This document shows positions 57,767-64,000 of a stretch of DNA of 64,000 bases, in pieces. How positions within the stretch are numbered: the first letter of the stretch is position 1; every line of letters begins with the position of its first letter. The stretch spans positions 7,006,001-7,070,000 of the forward strand of contig JARUPY010000397.1 in NCBI GenBank assembly GCA_029817715.1. The letters are read 5' to 3'. Source of the stretch: Melastoma dodecandrum (lineage: Eukaryota > Streptophyta > Magnoliopsida > Myrtales > Melastomataceae). Made by a program: the position numbers and the translations under genes. The notes beneath the pieces are model-generated. The model searched no databases and was not told the DNA's origin. It worked only from the letters and a program-made list of their open reading frames with translations.

Positions 57767-59828
57767 GGCTTAAAATACTTTATATTTTCATTTTTAGGGC
57801 TATCAAGTTGTTTTTTTTTTAACTCTTCTTATTTTTTGAAAATGAATGTATTCTTTTTCATTTTTTAAATATTAATCCCATTAAGAAAAGTGATTTAAAA
57901 ACGGGTTTTAGTTGTTTTTAATTATTTTATATTTTTTAGCCCTTTCATTTCCCACCTCTCACCAGATAAAAACAAAAAAAAAAACTACAAAAAGAAACTA
58001 CCACCAAACGGAAACTTGTATTTCATTCTTTGTTGTTATTCCTTTCAAACTTTGTTTTCGTCACGGACTCGGGCTAAGTTACTTATCTGACAAGTCATTC
58101 GATTGTTGACACCATGGTCGAGCCTAAAGACATTGTAGAGCCTTGAATGACACGACCTGACCTTATAAGGATTCCGCCTGACAATTTAGAGAAACTCGAG
58201 ACGCACGAAACAACTCGACATACCAGAAAGCCTGGTGGTGGGATCATCATGGAACTCGAGACCAAGATCAAGGATCCCAAAACTATTAAGGATGATTTGA
58301 AGTCTAGACACGATCTATACGTAATCCCTAGAAAGAAAATAGGCACTTTGCAGTGATAATAATATGACAAATCGGATGTGTACCAACTATCCAAACAAGT
58401 GTATAAAAGCATTTTTTCCACTTCCTAAAAAAAAAGGCACCGAAGTCTAAAATTGGCTATTGATCGCCCTTCTATCGCTATTTCTTAGCATCCTTACTAG
58501 TAGTGCCCACAAATCCCTCATTGTGCCCCTGTTGTCGTCCGTCTCCTCAGGATTACTTCTAGTAAAGAGAACTGCCTCGATTGTTTTTTATCATACGCCC
58601 AGATTGCGCAAGGTTTAATTTATTGTTTTTACTATGGTTGGTTGTAAGTGTTCAAAATTGACATTCTGTTTCGTGTTTTGTTTAGCTTGTTTGTTGTAAA
58701 TATCGTACCTTCCTTCGTGTGCAACTCGTTTTATAAGAATTCTACGATAGTAACACGTATATCCTTAGTTGCCCAATTCGATGTGTGTTGCGTCTGAACA
58801 AATTTAACGTAAATATGTCTTTGATTACCACAATGAGAGACGAAAGATCTTGAAAAGTAAAAGATTAGTATTCTAACAAAAGAAAAAAATGATGTCACAG
58901 ACTAATGCTATACATGAAGTTCGATATGATAATACAGAGTCAGAAAATGACTCTCTGCAAACAACCAGAGAGAAACTAACAAGCCTATTCAAAATATGCC
59001 TAAGAGGCCTCAATATCCTCGGGCAACACATGCGCCCTCGAACTTTGTCTCTCACAACGAGTTCTGCAGTGAGATGGAAGAGGTCCGAAATAATGATAAT
59101 TGCCTAAAGCAGTAGTTGAACTTGTTAAAACGGTGAGGGAGGTCTTTAATTGAAATAGAGATAGTTTGTCCCGATACGATAGAGGATTTTTATGGGCGAT
59201 GATCATAACGCAGGCTACTGGTCCTTTGATTATGACTAAGTTGGGATGAGTTAGTCTTTTAGTCCAATTTAGAACTTTTAAGAATACTACAGTATCCTCA
59301 CAGCGAAAGACTTAGCTTACATAAAATATAGGAGCTTGATCGCAAAATAGAACGCAAGATTTTCTAATGATTCGACAAATTCGCATACGTCCACCTTCAC
59401 CCAAATAGGATGGCTTTTACTAATGATCGCAAATAGTGATAACAATGTAGAAGGTATAACCTTTTGTGCTATAAATATACGAATTCTTGAACCACGAGAC
59501 TATAAGAATATCTTAACCTATACAAGGCACTCCCTTGCTGAGATTAAGTCGCGTTTGGTTGAATCACGTGGAAATCACCCGTCCAAAATGAGCATAGAAC
59601 CTCAAATAGAAGCTTCAGCCATCTATGGCTCGACAATAGATTATCCTTCTTGTGGACTCGGAGTCAAGCTCAATGGTGTTGTTATCCACATTCTCGGACG
59701 TCGTCTGATCAAGACTTTTCTTATTTTTTTTAATATTTCCTGTAAAACAAAAAGATAAATGTCTACGGTACTTTACTAGTCCCTCACCACTTACTCCTAT
59801 TGCGGATTCCTTATCTTCGACATGTTGT
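57767..59828. other. Repeat-derived intergenic DNA, nothing recognised
   Basis: Short frames at 58147-58356 (rich in charged residues) and 59423-59758 are protein-like but match nothing I know, and lack gene context. The stretch is probably old mobile DNA. Confidence 0.35.
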
Positions 59829-60192
59829 GCGCCGACTCGCCAGTCAACAACCGTCTCTCCAGGTTCTGCTGCACGAAGCTTGAAACGTCCCGGCCATGTC
59901 CTTCAGATCCGCAGTCACCAATGCCTAGAGAGTGACTTCACCAAGTCGCACCTGCTGCAAAAAAAAAAAAAAATTAACAAAACCAAATAAAACCTGTAAA
60001 AGGTTGTTAGTTCCAGACTACTAACGCCTTCTACGGACCCCTTCTCTCCGACCACCGTTGTACGTTGATTCGCCAACTATCAACCTTCTCCCCAGGTCCT
60101 GTTACACGTAGTTCGATGTTACGGACAACGTTCCGGTCGAGTCTCTCGGATCTGTAACCAACGACGTAAATGGAGCGGCTTCACCAACGTTA
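59829..60192. repeat. Diverged tandem duplication of about 120 bp
   Basis: 59829-59945 and 60060-60192 share an ordered set of words (CTCGCCAGTCAACAACC/TTCGCCAACTATCAACC, CTCCAGGTTCTG/CCCCAGGTCCTG, TCAGATCCGCAGTCACCAA/TCGGATCTGTAACCAACGA, GACTTCACCA/GGCTTCACCA), separated by an A-rich spacer. The origin is unknown. Confidence 0.6.
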
Positions 60193-61269
60193 AACATTTC
60201 TATAGCCACCACATCCTACGTGAACGCTCGCCTAGTGGCACATCCTGCACACTCAACACACATTAAAAACATTGTAATAATGATGGATGAATGCCAAGAT
60301 TTACCAGTCTTTCAATCTTATTTCTTTTTCTTTTTAGTTTATTTTTTTATTTTTTTGCTTTTATAATCAGCTCTAACTTCCTATAATTAAGGAAATACAA
60401 TTTCCTTAAAATAAAATACGGTCAGATACATTATTGTCATGTGTAAATCAATTAGGGATGATCTTGAATTACAGAAAGTTGGACGTTGGTCAGATCAACA
60501 ACCTTCTAGTTGAAAATAATCGAGATTTAATTTCCAACTTGGAAAAATATGTTACTCTATCATGCATATATCCGTTGGGGATCGCCCATAATTGATTGGA
60601 TCAATTGGATATTTTAGTCCCTAAATAGAGCATTACAAAAGTGTGTCGGACTAGTCAGACCAGTGACCATCTATTAATGGATATTTAATTTTCAAAATGA
60701 ATTGATTTGTTCCATAACCTGGACACAAACCATGTGCATTGTGTGTTCATAGGTTAATTCTAATTATCATTTGCATATCACAAGGTTAAAAAGAAGTTAC
60801 CTTAAATAACAATATGCTTTCTGTAATTAGGAAAAATATATTGTTTTGGACTTTTAATGTTGAGTCTTACCAGATAATTATATTTTCTTAATCCAAATAA
60901 TATTCTCAAGAAAAATTTATTATTTGAATTAATATGAATTAAAATATCTAATTATGGAAATATTTTTTTTAATTTTTGATCTTTAATGACTAGTAAAGGA
61001 TGTATAAAATATTTCCGTGATATTTTTTTTTTATTTAGGAAGTATATCATTATTACATAAGGTTACTACTGTCTGGCTTCTATAACAATTAGCTCAGTTT
61101 TTGTACATTCATACCAAGTCAACCTTTTATGTAACTCATCATCAAAACCATTTCAACACATACAAATAGAAATTGACCTCTCAAATCTAATTTAGTGAGA
61201 ATCTAGATTAATCCTCCACTTACTATAGGAGTTCCGAGGATGATAACTCCTAGTGTACGTCAGAATCTT
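60193..61269. other. AT-rich intergenic DNA
   Basis: No gene, RNA or element boundary was recognised. Confidence 0.35.
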
Positions 61270-62155
61270 ACGTTTGTAGAAGGTTTCGAGGATGAATTTA
61301 GGTAGGGACCTTATTATCTATATTAAGCCTCAACCCAATAGGAATGAAAATTCAATAGTAGTGCCACATGTTATGATAACTCCCTCACCATATTTGAGAA
61401 ACTGAATAGCCTCAATGATAGAGTAGATGCTCCTAGGAGCTTCTGTAGAGGAAGAGATTATCCTATATAGGAGTCATATACACAAGTTCATAGAATATCA
61501 TTGAGAGATTTCTAAAGAGTATCGAGTTCCTATGTTTACTTTATTCTCTGAAAGAGATGGAATGACCCAAGCCAAGCATATGGCTCGATTTACTCATCAG
61601 TTAGGTGAACTTTTTACCTGTGACAATGTAAAGCTTTCAATGTTCCCTTAATTTGCTAATATGGGATGCATTTAGTTGGTATTCAAGACTCTCTTCTAAT
61701 TTTATCACCAGTTGGATAAAAGTTCAGATTCAATTTTTGAAAGCCTTTGGTTGTCACGATTCGCTGTCTTCTTTAACATAAGTACTTCGTATGAAGCAAG
61801 TACATGGGAGAACTCGAGCTCGTTTCTTATGAAATTCAAGAAAGCCTCCTTAAATATAAGACTTCGATAGTCGAGAAAGATCAACTAGAGTTAGCTAAGA
61901 ATGCTTTGTCTATCGAGTTATGAAAGAAGGTCCATGGAGAAAGGTTTAGAGAATTTCATGAATTGTCTAGGCGAGCTATCGAGTATGATCGTCTCCTTCT
62001 TGGGTAGAAGTCGAAGTAACATAATTTGTGAAAGGGAACCAATAGTATGTGAACCTTTAGAAAAAAAAAATTCTAAAGCCTGCGCTTTCCCGAAATCTAA
62101 TGAAGAGAGAAAGTTCTCTTTTGATCTTGAGAAAATGGAAAAGATATTTGATTAG
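61270..62155 (+). pseudogene. Ty3/gypsy gag relic, Tat-like, plus strand
   Basis: In shifting plus-strand frames the segments FTLFS, DGMTQAKHMARFTHQLGEL, a Trp-containing HQLDKSSDS-like block, EASTWENS, then KNALSIEL and GERFREFHELSRRAIEYDRL follow the order of a Tat-type gag (compare ALTIPLRKKLQRERFSDLY in the 12.8-kb element). Stops and frameshifts are frequent. No LTR or pol was found next to it. Confidence 0.65.
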
Positions 62156-62504
62156 CTACACTAAAGAGATAGGATTGTGTTGAAACCAGAACATAAAGTC
62201 CCTTAGAATGAAAGAGAGAGAAAGAAAAAAATACTATAAATGACATGAGACTTTCACTCGTAGAACAACCAGTCAAGAAAAGTCATGTATATTGAATCTA
62301 ACATTTCTTTATTTATTGTTGGTTAATTCCGGCGCTTCAATCTTCTTTCTTTATTTCTTATTGCGCCTTATACAATGATAGAATATAATGTGTATTTTAG
62401 TTATTAGGTAGTTTATATGGAATTAAGATATCAAGCCGAAGGATCCAGTATTGGAGGAAATCCTTTAGTAGATGTCACAAGTGAAAGAATTAAATCGGAA
62501 GAGT

Positions 62505-63000
62505 TATGTGTGAACAAGAGAGTGAAAAATTCTTTTGTCTGGGATGGGATGATATCGTGACTAATAACAACGCATTCAAGAAAGCGGAATGCAAATATTA
62601 TAAGACGTGATTCTCATATAAACACTCGAGTACGAGTCACTTGAAGAGACATTTAGACTATTGTACTTACAAAGTCTCCCTACAAAGGCAAGAAAAATTA
62701 CCTTTTGAGAGTGATGATAATCTCGTGAAAGTAATGTCATTAGCTTTTAAGGATAGTATTCTTGATATGGATAAAATGAGGAAAGTTGTAGCTTATTGGA
62801 TAATAATGCATAAGCATTCATTTTCGGTTGTCGAAGAAAAAGGTTTTAACATTATTTAGATGTTTGCAATGTCTCAATGGCAAAGATTATAACGTCACAC
62901 CGTCAAGAAAGACTGCTTCAAAGTGTATGAGTTGAAGAAACAGTGTATGTTTAACATGTTTAAAGAAATAGTATCACTACAAATGTGCTTCAAAAGAAGG
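62505..63000 (+). pseudogene. hAT-family transposase relic with BED zinc finger
   Basis: Plus-strand frames read KRVKNSFVWDGMIS, then a BED finger segment (KKAECKYYKT ... TSHLKRHLDYC, with Tyr in place of the second Cys of C-x2-C), then MRKVVAYWIIMHKHSFSVVE, EEKGFNII, MSQWQRL and KKDCFKVYELKKQ, the standard order at the N-terminal end of plant hAT transposases. Stops and a frameshift interrupt it, and the catalytic RNase H-like core and C-terminal dimerisation region are missing. Confidence 0.82.
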
Positions 63001-63289
63001 GAACCAAAATTGGTTGGCGATGAAGATGCAGATAAAGTCGGGAACATCGATACCTATGACCTGATTTCGAGCTACGTGATTACTTTTGTATGGAGACTGT
63101 TTCTTGAAAGTTAAGACCACAAAAAAAATTGCTCTATATGTTGTAGAATTTATGTCGACCACATAAGCGTTCAAAGAATTATTATGGATAAAGAATTTTC
63201 TTTAAAATCTCGAACTAAAACAAGACTCGATATGTTCTCCATTATAGTGGTGGTGCTAGGGAGACCGAAGGGGTCATGGCCCCTGAATT

Positions 63290-64000
63290 TAAATAATTCA
63301 ATTTGGCGATGTTACTCGCGTCGACGTTACAATTAACCATCAAGTGGAGATCAATGTCAATCGTAGGGTGACTTTCGACGTTTGAGGGCTGCCTTTCCCG
63401 AGAGGCGAGGGCACCCCTCTTGGTCCCTTCGACTTGGCGATGTGGAAGCTCATCGATGGTGCCTTGGTCAATGTCTCGATCAGCCATCAAGTGGTGATCG
63501 GGTTCGATTAGGGGGTAACATTCAACCCCAAAGAGCGGACCCTCATAGGGGGGCGAGGGTAGCCCCCTCTACATCGATGCTGTTTCGAGGCGAGGGAAGT
63601 TCCCTTTGTATCCACACCCCTTCAGATTGAGAACGTTCCATTGGATCACCCTCAACGGTTATCTGTTCGTTTTTCGTAAGAGCATGCATCAGATTGAGAA
63701 TCAATAAACGGAATGTTTCCAATTCCCGACACATAATTTTCAGGCGCTCCACTATACCGCGAAGGGCAATATTACATGTTCATCGGAATTCGAAATCTCG
63801 GAGGGCCATTTCCAGGGCCTCATCCGAATCTTCGTCGGACGATCGAACAAACCTTTTGTCGAAGGTTATATTCGTGTTGCAGTTCATTCCACACTCACCG
63901 CACCAAAAACGTGTTGACATTTCATATGTTCACACGAAACTCGTTTCTGACTCCCACTGTGGTCTCCAAAAACGTGTTTACGGACGAAACACGTCGTGAT
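63290..64000 (-). mobile_element. Second copy of the non-autonomous LTR family, cut by window end
   Basis: 63290-63974 matches the internal region 9590-10245 of the 2.2-kb element, including the polypeptide frame at 63242-63752 and the blocks NEQITVEGDP and DRDIDQGTIDELPH. A primer site TGGAGACCACAGTGGGAG (63968-63951) follows, then the first 26 bp of an LTR from 63975 (TGTTTACGGACGAAAC). The PPT and 3'LTR side is not recognisable to the left, where hAT-derived sequence begins, so this copy is probably truncated. Confidence 0.8.

Noticed and set aside
57912..58421. Possible gene just right of the Tat element
   Set aside because: Frames on both strands are short, charged or hydrophobic by composition only, with no splice-linked continuation.

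Overview
This window is nuclear DNA of a flowering plant, probably a eudicot. Genes are intron-rich with GT..AG junctions, and include plant-only families (a LIR1 light-regulated plastid protein, a LAX PANICLE 2-like protein, a plant GDSL esterase). The rest is a deep bed of plant LTR retrotransposons (Tat/Ogre, Athila, Ty1/copia). No bacterial-type features were seen. The species was not identified.

Layout. 1-8.2 kb is gene-rich: the 3' 15 exons of an AGD3/VAN3-like ArfGAP (+), a complete LIR1 gene (+), a complete small RecA-like ATPase gene (-) convergent with LIR1, and a 590-bp foldback MITE that begins 57 bp upstream of the ATPase start codon. 8.8-20.4 kb holds a complete 2.2-kb non-autonomous LTR element with a 5-bp target duplication, a truncated Ty1/copia element, a region of old repeats, and a second copia fragment. 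22.3-23.8 kb is an intact five-exon GDSL esterase gene. 24.4-31.6 kb is a nest of Ty3 remnants: a Tat/Ogre-type LTR plus tandem 3'UTR array, an Athila-type LTR plus half gag, and an integrase fragment. 33.1-33.5 kb is a decayed GDSL copy. 34.5-39.9 kb is a four-exon LAX2-like gene (-) with a 3.9-kb intron, followed by about 5 kb of simple-sequence-rich flank. 44.97-57.77 kb is one nearly full-length Tat-lineage element (pol on -) carrying a separate antisense gene on + with a plant mobile domain and apparent introns. 57.8-64 kb holds old repeats, a Ty3 gag relic, a hAT transposase relic, and the start of a second copy of the small non-autonomous LTR family, cut by the window end.

The host genes do not form a functional cluster. 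The mobile part does show relationships: the 2.2-kb non-autonomous family and the 12.8-kb Tat element share the same unusual primer binding site and LTR ends, so the large family is a plausible helper for the small one. The most unusual items are the antisense spliced gene inside the Tat element, the higher-order tandem array whose units keep hairpin potential with varying stems, and the foldback MITE at the ATPase gene promoter.

Limits: exon models were made by hand from reading frame, splice sites and family resemblance recalled from memory; no searches were run.
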